Origin: Erysipelotrichaceae bacterium
Lineage (GTDB): Bacteria; Bacillota_I; Bacilli_A; RFN20; CAG-826
Length of the DNA stretch: 64,000 bases
NCBI GenBank assembly: GCA_015059105.1
Contig: SVBB01000008.1
Coordinates: 1-64,000 of the forward strand
Direction of reading: 5' to 3'
The position numbers were made by a program, and so were the translations under genes. Positions within the stretch are counted from its first letter, which is position 1. Every line of letters starts with the position of its first letter. The notes under the pieces were generated by a model. That model was not told the DNA's origin. It saw only the letters and a list, made by a program, of their open reading frames with translations, and ran no database searches. Shown in pieces: positions 46,247 through 53,305 of the stretch.

Positions 46247-47275
46247 TTACCAACGATTTTTCACTTTTTCAGCAAAACCGAGAAGATTATCTAAACGATA
46301 TATTTTACTGTTGATTGTAATTGTTCCAGAGAAATAGCCGAATACTTGATGTTGCTTACTTTGGATGATTAACGCATTTGTATTTGCGTAGCGGTCGATA
46401 ACAGGTTTGAAGATTAAACTTATATCACCGGATTTACTAACTAATTTCCATTCACCTTTGTAGTTTTCTTTTCCGTGCTCATCTTTTGGAATGATGAATT
46501 CGACATGATCGAGTTTATAAGCTTCTTTGTCATAGAAGAACATGTTTTCACTAGAAGCAGAAGTATCACCGAATCCGTATCCTAAATTGAAGCCTAATTT
46601 ATGCCCATCATTTGTGTATGCATTTAAGGAAGACCAGTACCACGTATTAGAATAAGTCCATACTCCTCTACCCCAATCTAAAACTCCTAATGTTTCTTCT
46701 TTTATAAATTGGTATTCTAATTCTCCATATGTGAAGAATCCTTTCGCACATAAGAGATTAATCTTTTGGTTGTAATAGAAATGTTTCTTCTTTTTAAATG
46801 GAGTAGCGATGACCATTGATTTATCAGTGGTACTTTCTAAGAAGATATCGCAGACAAAATCTTTGCCTTTATTAACATTTTTCATCATGCAGATGAGATG
46901 TCTTTTCCCATTTTCATTGAGGAATTTCATGTCGAAATTCTTGCTTTTAACACATAAATTGCCGTTAGAGGAAGTTGAAGGTAAGTTGGTTTTACCAAAA
47001 GTTAACCAGGACATATATGATTTAGTGACGTCTTTGTTGTTAACAAAATCGAGAACGGAAACGGAAACTAGGCCCATATAGGAATTATCATCAATGGTTA
47101 AAGCGATACCGTAGTTCTTATCTCCGATATAGTAATAATCCCATTCTTTAATGCGTGACTTTAATCCTTTGATCTGCTTACGGTTATATTCTTTAACAAG
47201 AGAAAAAGCATATCCCGCTTCGTTTAAATTACCTTGTTCGTCTAATAAAAGACCATTTTCAAGTTGGTGTTCCAT
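46247..47275 (-). CDS. DUF2804 family protein
   Basis: This 342-residue protein has the DUF2804 layout. LLLDEQGNLNEAGYAFSLVKEYNR lies at the start, LGVLDWGRGVWTYSNTWYWSSLNA near residue 200, and GFNLGYGFGDTSASSENMFFYD follows. The family is widespread in Gram-positives and is beta-rich, related to lipocalin-like or AttH-like folds; its function is unknown. AGAGGAC precedes the ATG and TATAAT lies at 47297-47302 on the minus strand. Confidence 0.88.
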   Translation of the reverse strand: MEHQLENGLLLDEQGNLNEAGYAFSLVKEYNRKQIKGLKSRIKEWDYYYIGDKNYGIALTIDDNSYMGLVSVSVLDFVNNKDVTKSYMSWLTFGKTNLPSTSSNGNLCVKSKNFDMKFLNENGKRHLICMMKNVNKGKDFVCDIFLESTTDKSMVIATPFKKKKHFYYNQKINLLCAKGFFTYGELEYQFIKEETLGVLDWGRGVWTYSNTWYWSSLNAYTNDGHKLGFNLGYGFGDTSASSENMFFYDKEAYKLDHVEFIIPKDEHGKENYKGEWKLVSKSGDISLIFKPVIDRYANTNALIIQSKQHQVFGYFSGTITINSKIYRLDNLLGFAEKVKNRW

Positions 47276-47360
47276 ATTTTGTCCTCTATATATTCATTAT
47301 AATTTATTTTCTTTTGTTTGTTATATACAATACATACTATAAAAATAGGAGAACAACATT

Positions 47361-48383
47361 ATGCATCATCAATTTCGTAGTGATTATATCGAACTTGCCG
47401 ATAAAAGAATATTAGATGCTTTAAGTAAATATTCATTGGAACAAAATATTCCTTATGGTTTTGATTATCATAGTGAGAATGCTTCTAAATACATATTGAA
47501 TACATTTGGCTCCGCGGAAGGAAGAGTTTATTTCTTAGAAGGTGGGACTCAAACAAATTTATTATTCATCTCATATTGTTTAAAACATTATGAAGGAGTG
47601 ATAGCAGCAGATACTGGTCATATCAACGTCCATGAATCTGCGGCAGTGGAAGGTAGTGGTTATAAGATTTTAACTGTCCCAAATAGAAACGGCAAAATCT
47701 ATCCTGAACAAATCAAAGAATTATTAGAAAAGAATAATGATGTTCACACTGTTAAGCCAAGAATGATCTATATATCTAACTCCACTGAAACAGGAACGAT
47801 ATATAGTAAAAAAGAAATTATAGATTTACATGAATTTGCAAAAGCTAATAAATTATATCTCTTCATCGATGGGGCGAGACTTGGTAGTGCTCTTACAAGC
47901 AAAGAGAATGATTTAGAAAAAACTGATCTCGGAAAATATTGTGATGCTTTCTATGTTGGGGGGACGAAAAACGGTTTACTCTTTGGTGAAGCGTTGGTAG
48001 TTAATAACCAAGACTTACAAATCGATTTTTATAACCATATCAAAAATAAAGGAGCGATGCTTGCTAAAGGCTATGCATTAGGCATTCAATTTGAAGAAGC
48101 ATTTAAAGATAATTTATATTTTGAGCTCGCTGCTCATGCGAATGAAATGGCTTCTTTAGTGAAAGCTGGACTAACAAAAATAGGAGTAGAAATTTATCCT
48201 TCTCCAACTAATCAATTATTCATTAACTTACCAAGAGATATCGCCTTAAAACTCATCGAAGTATTCGGCTTAGAAAAATGGATTGATAATGGAAATATGA
48301 TGGTTGTTAGAATCGTGACTTCCTTCTCCACCACAAAAGAAGATGTCGATGATTTGATCAATTATATTAAAGAATTGTTATAA
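47361..48383 (+). CDS. Threonine aldolase-type PLP enzyme
   Basis: This 340-residue fold-type I PLP enzyme of the beta-eliminating lyase/threonine aldolase family has FLEGGTQTNLLFI, INVHESAAVEG, FIDGARLGSAL and the PLP lysine in YVGGTKNGLLFGEA near residue 204. It probably cleaves threonine or allo-threonine to glycine and acetaldehyde. AGGAG at 47347-47351 is a good ribosome site. Confidence 0.88.
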   Translation: MHHQFRSDYIELADKRILDALSKYSLEQNIPYGFDYHSENASKYILNTFGSAEGRVYFLEGGTQTNLLFISYCLKHYEGVIAADTGHINVHESAAVEGSGYKILTVPNRNGKIYPEQIKELLEKNNDVHTVKPRMIYISNSTETGTIYSKKEIIDLHEFAKANKLYLFIDGARLGSALTSKENDLEKTDLGKYCDAFYVGGTKNGLLFGEALVVNNQDLQIDFYNHIKNKGAMLAKGYALGIQFEEAFKDNLYFELAAHANEMASLVKAGLTKIGVEIYPSPTNQLFINLPRDIALKLIEVFGLEKWIDNGNMMVVRIVTSFSTTKEDVDDLINYIKELL

Positions 48384-48412
48384 AAAAATGACGGAATTGC
48401 CGTCATTTTCTT
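48382..48412 (+). terminator. Bidirectional terminator between aldolase and glnS
   Basis: AAAATGACGG pairs with CCGTCATTTT around AATTG. It is usable in both directions. Confidence 0.85.
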
Positions 48413-48428
48413 TAAATGTTGTTAATTA

Positions 48429-50075
48429 TTAACCATTAAATGATGATTTTAATGGGCATGTTCTATTGAAGATAAGTTCGCCTTCTTTAGATAATTTATC
48501 TGTGCAGTAGAAACCGTTACGGATGAATTGATAGCGATCTAATGGTTTAGTGTCTTTTAATGATTCTTCAACATAACCGTTAACCTTCAACCAAGAATTT
48601 GGATTTAGTCTCTCAATGAAGGATTGACCTTTAGTTTCTTCAGTTTCATCAAAGACTAATGGTTCATATAAATTGAACTGTGCTTTTAAAGCAGTGGTCG
48701 CTTCAACATAATGAATTGTACCGTTAGGTTTTCTACCTTCAAAGCCACTTCCAGATTTAGTTTCTGGATCGTATGTGCAGTGGACTTCAATGATGTTTCC
48801 GTTATCGTCTTTTACCACGGAATTAGCTTTCACAAAGTAAGCATGCATAAGTCTTACTTCATCGCCTAATGATAATCTCTTCCATTTACGGTTTGGTTTT
48901 TCTTCGACGAAATCTTCTTGCTCGATATATAAATATTTACCAAATGCCATTTTACGTTCGCCAAGTTCAGGGTTTTCCATATTGTTTGGCGCGTCGACAT
49001 ATTCGATTTGTCCTTCAGGATAATTGTCGATGACGAGCTTTAATGGATTTAAAACTGCCATAACGCGTTTGGCTTTCATCTTTTGTTCTTCTCTTAAGAA
49101 ATAATCTAAGTTATCCGCGGAAGTCGTGGAGTTGATTCTTGATAAACCAGTGTACACGATGAAGTTTTTAATCGCCTCTGCAGTGAAACCTTTTCTTTTT
49201 AAACCGACTAATGTTGGCATTCTTGGATCATCATATCCCGTGACATGGCCTTCTTCTACCAACTGACGGAGATATCTTTTGCTCATCACTGTATTAGTGA
49301 TATTGAGTCTACCGAATTCATATTGATGTGGAATATGTTCCATTTCACACTTTTCAACAAACCAATCGTATAAAATTCTATGGTTATCATATTCTAATGA
49401 GCACATTGAATGAGTGATACCTTCAATCGCATCTTGAAGTGGGTGAGCAAAATCATACATTGGATAAATGCACCATTTGTTACCTTGTCTATGATGTGGG
49501 ACATGTAAAATACGATAGATAACAGGGTCTCTCATATTGATGTTTGGATGCGCCATATCAATCTTTGCTCTTAAAGTTTTTTCACCGTTACCATATTTGC
49601 CTTCTTTCATCTCTTCAAAGAGTTTGAGGTTTTCTTCAATGGAACGATCTCTATAAGGAGAATTCTTACCTGGTTCAGTTAGTGTTCCACGATAAGCAGT
49701 GGTTTCTTCTGGAGAAAGATCGTCGACATACGCTAATCCTTTTTTAATTAAAAGAATTGCTCTTTTATATTGTTCGTCGAAATAATCGCTACCGAAATAG
49801 ATGTTTTTTGGTTCATAACCAAGCCATTTTAAATCTTCGATAATGGCATCGACATATTCGGCACCTTCGTTGACAGGGTTAGTGTCATCGAATCTGAGGT
49901 TTGTATAACCACCGAATTCTTTTGCGAGTTCAAAGTCGGTGACAATTGCTCTTGCGTGTCCGATGTGTAGATAAGCGTTTGGCTCTGGTGGAAAACGGGT
50001 CACAATTTGACTGACTCTACCTTCTTCGAGGTCTTTTTCCATGATTGTTTTAATAAAGTTATTGATCTCTTCCAT
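48429..50075 (-). CDS. glnS: Glutaminyl-tRNA synthetase
   Basis: This 548-residue class I synthetase has PPEPNAYLHIGHARAI (HIGH motif) near residue 28 and VMSKRYL (KMSKS-type) near 268. It also shows FDDTNPVNE and the beta-barrel anticodon-binding domains. Direct glutaminyl-tRNA synthesis is uncommon in Bacilli, which mostly use GatCAB, so the gene may have been acquired. AAGGAG precedes the ATG. The divergent neighbour is the PTS-like transporter. Confidence 0.94.
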   Translation of the reverse strand: MEEINNFIKTIMEKDLEEGRVSQIVTRFPPEPNAYLHIGHARAIVTDFELAKEFGGYTNLRFDDTNPVNEGAEYVDAIIEDLKWLGYEPKNIYFGSDYFDEQYKRAILLIKKGLAYVDDLSPEETTAYRGTLTEPGKNSPYRDRSIEENLKLFEEMKEGKYGNGEKTLRAKIDMAHPNINMRDPVIYRILHVPHHRQGNKWCIYPMYDFAHPLQDAIEGITHSMCSLEYDNHRILYDWFVEKCEMEHIPHQYEFGRLNITNTVMSKRYLRQLVEEGHVTGYDDPRMPTLVGLKRKGFTAEAIKNFIVYTGLSRINSTTSADNLDYFLREEQKMKAKRVMAVLNPLKLVIDNYPEGQIEYVDAPNNMENPELGERKMAFGKYLYIEQEDFVEEKPNRKWKRLSLGDEVRLMHAYFVKANSVVKDDNGNIIEVHCTYDPETKSGSGFEGRKPNGTIHYVEATTALKAQFNLYEPLVFDETEETKGQSFIERLNPNSWLKVNGYVEESLKDTKPLDRYQFIRNGFYCTDKLSKEGELIFNRTCPLKSSFNG

Positions 50076-50173
50076 GCTAAGTCTCCTTAGGTTGACTAAA
50101 TAATTCTAAACTTTTATTCATAATTTGTGTATATAATTTATATAATTATTTTTGTTAACTCGAGGAAAAGACA

Positions 50174-51316
50174 ATGGAAGAAGAAATACAGATGAGTAAA
50201 GGGCAAGCAGTTAAAGATTTTTTTATTAAAACGCTTAACGGCATGGCCTATGGTTTATTCGCGACTTTAATTATTGGTACCATCTTTGGAACAATAGGTG
50301 CGTTATTTAACTACGGAGCAGGCAACGGCTTCTGCGATTTTATGGCGAATACGTTCTTCGGTAACAATGGTAAAAGCGGCATTTCTTATGTCCTTCAAGT
50401 ATTAACTGGCGCGGGTATCGGCGTTGGTATTGCTTTAGCCCTTAAAATGGACCCACTTAAAACGGTGGTGCTTGCTGGCGTGGGTGAACTTACTGCCTTC
50501 TTATCTTTAACTACTAAGTTTGTGACAGATGGAACTTACGCAGATGTAATCAAAATCGGTGATCCATTAACTATATATCTCGTCTGTATTGGTGTTGCTC
50601 TAGCAATGAAATATGTTTTAAGAAAGAAAACACCTGTTGATATTATCTTAGTTCCATTATTTGGAGTATTAGTGGGTGGCTTATTAGCATTAGGTATTAG
50701 ATATCCCGCTATATATGTGACATATGCGATTCAGTGGCTAGTTAACGCAGGGACGACAGCTGTTCCGTTTGTGATGGGAATCGTGGTTGCTGTTCTTATG
50801 GGTATGGCTCTTACTGCCCCAATTAGCAGTGCGGCAATTGCGGCGATGATATTCATTATCCCAGCTGGTGCGACAGGTGATTATACAGGTTTAATCATCG
50901 CTTCTGGTGCAGCAGTTGTAGGTTGTTCAACTCAGATGGTTGGATTCGCTGTGCAATCCCGTAAAGATAACAACATTGGTACGGTCATATCAGTGGGTAT
51001 TGGAACATCGATGTTACAGTTTAAAAACATCATAAAGAAACCAGTTATTTGGTTACCAACAATCATTGCTTCTGCGATTTTAGGACCAGTTTCTACTTGC
51101 TGGCTCAAACTTGCTTGTATGGGTAGTGCTGCTGGTATGGGAACTGCAGGACTTGTAGGACAAATTGGTACGATATCTTCTATGCCGATTGATTCCTGGC
51201 AGTTATGGGTTGGTTTATTTGTTTTAGAAATCATTGCTCCGGCCTTGCTTGTATTTGGCATTGATTTATTATTTAGAAAATTCGGTTGGATTAAAGAAGG
51301 AGATTTAAAAATCTAA
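50174..51316 (+). CDS. PTS_EIIC_2/PfoR-type membrane transporter
   Basis: This 380-residue polytopic protein has about ten hydrophobic segments, GxGIGVGIALALKMDPLK near residue 90 and Gly-rich helices (VAVLMGMALTAPISSAAIAAM). It matches the PTS IIC-like family that includes PfoR, proteins without an attached IIA or IIB domain. The transported substrate is unknown. GAGG at 50162 sets the ATG at 50174. Its stop overlaps the tcdA start in TAATG. Confidence 0.82.
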   Translation: MEEEIQMSKGQAVKDFFIKTLNGMAYGLFATLIIGTIFGTIGALFNYGAGNGFCDFMANTFFGNNGKSGISYVLQVLTGAGIGVGIALALKMDPLKTVVLAGVGELTAFLSLTTKFVTDGTYADVIKIGDPLTIYLVCIGVALAMKYVLRKKTPVDIILVPLFGVLVGGLLALGIRYPAIYVTYAIQWLVNAGTTAVPFVMGIVVAVLMGMALTAPISSAAIAAMIFIIPAGATGDYTGLIIASGAAVVGCSTQMVGFAVQSRKDNNIGTVISVGIGTSMLQFKNIIKKPVIWLPTIIASAILGPVSTCWLKLACMGSAAGMGTAGLVGQIGTISSMPIDSWQLWVGLFVLEIIAPALLVFGIDLLFRKFGWIKEGDLKI

Positions 51317-52020
51317 TGGACCAATTCATCCGCAGCAAAGCAATATTAGGTACCTCTGCTATAGAAAAACTACAGTGTAAACATGTGGCAGTTTTCGGTT
51401 TAGGTGGTGTCGGTGGACATGCCGCTGAGGCTCTTGTTCGCGCGGGTATCGGAGAAATAACTATTATCGATAACGATGATGTGGATATTTCTAATCTCAA
51501 TAGACAGTTAATCGCCCTTCATTCTACTTTAGGCAAAGATAAGGTAGATGTGATGGAAGATAGATTATTAGATATTAACCCTTCTCTCATCGTTCATAAA
51601 ATGAAGACATTCTATTTGCCAGATAATAATGATATCGATTTCTCTTCATTTGATTATGTTATCGACGCGATTGATACGGTGAGCGGGAAAGTTGGTATTA
51701 TTGAAAATTGTTCTAAAAACAATATTCCAGTTATCTCTGCTTTAGGATGCGGGAATAAGATAGATCCTACTAAGTTAGAAGTTACTGATATTTATAAGAC
51801 TAGCTATGACCCACTTGCGAAAACGTTGAGAAAATTATTAAAAGAAAAAGGCATTAAGCATCTTAAAGTTGTTTATTCAAAAGAAGAACCTTTAGAAATC
51901 ATTGAGCCATTTGATTCTAATAATAATGGAAGACATTCTCCTGGTAGTTCTCCCTTTGTTCCTTCCGTAGCGGGTATTATTCTCGCCAGTGAAGTAGTAA
52001 AAGATTTACTAAGTGAATAA
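51316..52020 (+). CDS. tcdA: tRNA threonylcarbamoyladenosine dehydratase TcdA
   Basis: This 234-residue E1-like enzyme has VAVFGLGGVGGHAAEALVRAG (nucleotide binding) near residues 27-47, IDNDDVDISNLNRQ, and C-terminal RHSPGSSPFVPSVAG. It cyclises t6A37 to ct6A37 in tRNAs reading ANN codons. It is translationally coupled to the PTS-like gene, an unusual partner. A tRNA-Leu follows under its own promoter. Confidence 0.92.
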   Translation: MDQFIRSKAILGTSAIEKLQCKHVAVFGLGGVGGHAAEALVRAGIGEITIIDNDDVDISNLNRQLIALHSTLGKDKVDVMEDRLLDINPSLIVHKMKTFYLPDNNDIDFSSFDYVIDAIDTVSGKVGIIENCSKNNIPVISALGCGNKIDPTKLEVTDIYKTSYDPLAKTLRKLLKEKGIKHLKVVYSKEEPLEIIEPFDSNNNGRHSPGSSPFVPSVAGIILASEVVKDLLSE

Positions 52021-52048
52021 TTGAAAGTAACAAATAGTTTGTTATAAT
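52021..52048 (+). promoter_or_regulatory. Promoter of tRNA-Leu(CAA)
   Basis: TTGAAA (52021-52026), 16 nt, TATAAT (52043-52048). The start of transcription would be 2-3 nt before the mature tRNA. Confidence 0.7.
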
Positions 52049-52057
52049 AATCTCACT

Positions 52058-52144
52058 GCCCGAGTGGTGAAATTGGTAGACGCACTGGACTCAAAATCCA
52101 GCGGTAGTGATACCGTGCCGGTTCGATTCCGGCCTCGGGCACCA
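52058..52144 (+). tRNA. tRNA-Leu (anticodon CAA)
   Basis: This 87-nt class II tRNA has acceptor GCCCGAG with CTCGGGC, anticodon arm CTGGA-CTCAAAA-TCCAG, T-arm CCGGTTCGATTCCGG, and encoded CCA. Confidence 0.96.
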
Positions 52145-52155
52145 TCTAAATACTT

Positions 52156-52189
52156 AATTCTCGATACAATTCGTATTGAGGATTTTTTT
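52156..52189 (+). terminator. GATACA-type hairpin behind tRNA-Leu(CAA) (copy H4)
   Basis: AATTCTCGATAC pairs over twelve positions (G-U allowed) with GTATTGAGGATT around AATTC, followed by seven T. Confidence 0.8.
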
Positions 52190-52203
52190 ACACTAAGCTT
52201 GGT

Positions 52204-52271
52204 GGACCGGAACAACTATAAATAAGGTGTTCAAAAATTAAAGTTCAGCAAGAGGCGGTCTCGTTTTCTTT
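52204..52271 (+). other. Small branched RNA-like fold of unknown role
   Basis: GACCG (52205-52209) pairs with CGGTC (52256-52260) and encloses GAACA...TGTTC (52210-52214 with 52228-52232). A T-rich stretch follows. AAATAAGGTGTTC is shared with the hairpin at 37494. Confidence 0.3.
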
Positions 52272-52294
52272 ATAAAGAAATAGGATGGTTTTTC

Positions 52295-52323
52295 TTGACA
52301 GAAAGGTTTCCATAAATGATAAT
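52295..52323 (+). promoter_or_regulatory. Strong promoter of a small RNA
   Basis: TTGACA (52295-52300), exactly 17 nt, GATAAT (52318-52323). No ribosome site or start codon follows for over 100 nt. Confidence 0.7.
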
Positions 52324-52329
52324 AAGGGT

Positions 52330-52430
52330 GTCAAGAGGGATGGGAGACGTTAAAAGACCACCCTATACATCGGGTCAGCGATCTAAAATACTGACATAGA
52401 CGTGGTGGCGCACCTTAAAACGCTTTTTTT
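52330..52430 (+). ncRNA. Candidate structured small RNA upstream of a PBECR4-like gene
   Basis: This is a transcript of about 100 nt from a strong promoter to a seven-T run at 52424-52430. GTCAG and CTGAC (52374-52395) form a hairpin with a 12-nt loop, nested inside CCACC (52358-52362) with GGTGG, and GGTG at the 5' end can pair with CACC near the 3' end. It matches none of the riboswitch, SRP, 6S or T-box patterns I can recognise. It may be an independent sRNA or a leader controlling the nuclease-like gene 7 nt downstream. Confidence 0.5.
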
Positions 52431-52436
52431 CGTAAT

Positions 52437-52946
52437 ATGGCAATTAATCAAGAACAATTTAACATCAAGCAAGCACTAATTGATTCCGCTCAATCTTATT
52501 TTAAATTGCTTAATTGCGACATTATCATCAAATCAACCAATTTTGTTCAGTCAGATAGTTATATTCTTAAATTCTTTAAAACAAATTTTCTTCATTTGAC
52601 CGGGTTAAAAACAAGTTTGTCTACTGAAGATTTTTTCCTAAAGTGTTATGCAGGAACAATTATTGAATCAGATTATTCGCTTGGACCTAATAATGATAGG
52701 AAAACAGTTAAAAGAAAACTTAAGAATTTGATAAGTATTGGAGATTTCTTCAAAAATGAAATAATGGTGCAAGAATCTTTTATAAAAAATCAAATTGTTT
52801 GCAAAATTGCAACAAGTGATGGCAAATGCACTTTAGGATTTGTGGATGCTAAATACTATTTAAGACCAAAAACAATCTTGGCCAACAATCACCTAGATGA
52901 GAGTAAACCAATTTATCGAGTAACTCCAATTATCAAAAAGCGTTAA
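52437..52946 (+). CDS. PBECR4-like toxin nuclease domain protein
   Basis: This 169-residue protein has YFKLLNCDIIIKSTNF followed by FKTNFLHLTGLKT near residues 48-60, the pattern of the PBECR4 domain (phage-associated barnase/EndoU/colicin E5/D-RelE-like nuclease group). The rest is basic (KKR end) and low in recognised motifs. Its ATG lies 7 nt behind the T-run of the small RNA, without a Shine-Dalgarno sequence, so expression may depend on terminator readthrough. No antitoxin gene adjoins. The family call is by eye. Confidence 0.55.
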   Translation: MAINQEQFNIKQALIDSAQSYFKLLNCDIIIKSTNFVQSDSYILKFFKTNFLHLTGLKTSLSTEDFFLKCYAGTIIESDYSLGPNNDRKTVKRKLKNLISIGDFFKNEIMVQESFIKNQIVCKIATSDGKCTLGFVDAKYYLRPKTILANNHLDESKPIYRVTPIIKKR

Positions 52947-52967
52947 TAAAAATTATAGTTAAAAGGG

Positions 52968-53015
52968 AGCGGTTCCGACTTCAAAAATCGGTTTCACTTA
53001 AGGAAAATCGGTTCC
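52968..53015 (+). repeat. Phased CGGTTYC repeat array (C)
   Basis: CGGTTCC at 52970, CGGTTTC at 52989 and CGGTTCC at 53009 (intervals 19 and 20). The last two are preceded by AAAAT. It begins 24 nt after the nuclease-like gene. Confidence 0.55.
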
Positions 53016-53056
53016 TTGTATTAAAATAGGTATATAAAGACATCTAAGTACTTAGT

Positions 53057-53084
53057 CCTTGATACATTCGTATTGATGTTTTTT
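53057..53084 (+). terminator. GATACA-type hairpin without a tRNA (copy H5)
   Basis: TTGATAC pairs with GTATTGA around ATTC, with one mismatch below, then a T-run. It is preceded by CATCTAAGTACTTA, close to CATCTAAATACTTA behind tRNA-Leu(CAA). Confidence 0.65.
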
Positions 53085-53187
53085 CTTTGATTACACCGAA
53101 CTATTTTGAATCATTGTGACTGTATCAGAACCTGGAACCCTATCATTCTAAGATAAAAATAGCGGTGAATCTGATAAAGAGTTATCG

Positions 53188-53236
53188 TATCTACACGTTA
53201 TTCATCATATCTACACAATATTCATCGTGCCTACTT
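53188..53236 (+). repeat. Phased TATCTACAC repeat array (D)
   Basis: TATCTACAC at 53188 and 53208 and TGCCTACTT at 53228 are exactly 20 nt apart, with ATTCATC between copies. The rest of the 360 nt before 53306 holds H5, array C and the next promoter, and no gene is seen. Confidence 0.6.
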
Positions 53237-53287
53237 CTTTAAATATATTTCATCACATATATGTATGTATAAGTATGTTGGACACGA

Positions 53288-53293
53288 TATAAT
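53288..53293 (+). promoter_or_regulatory. -10 box of the Big_2 lipoprotein gene
   Basis: TATAAT ends 13 nt before the ATG at 53306, giving a leader of about 6 nt without a Shine-Dalgarno sequence. Confidence 0.5.
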
Positions 53294-53305
53294 AATCTCA
53301 TCTGT

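Noticed and set aside
52330-52430. Type III toxin-antitoxin RNA
   Set aside because: No tandem repeat units of the ToxI or CptI kind are visible; kept only as an alternative for the locus.
36409-53236. CRISPR arrays
   Set aside because: Repeat cores are 6-9 nt at 20-nt period with only 3-5 copies and no cas genes; the spacing is too short for CRISPR.
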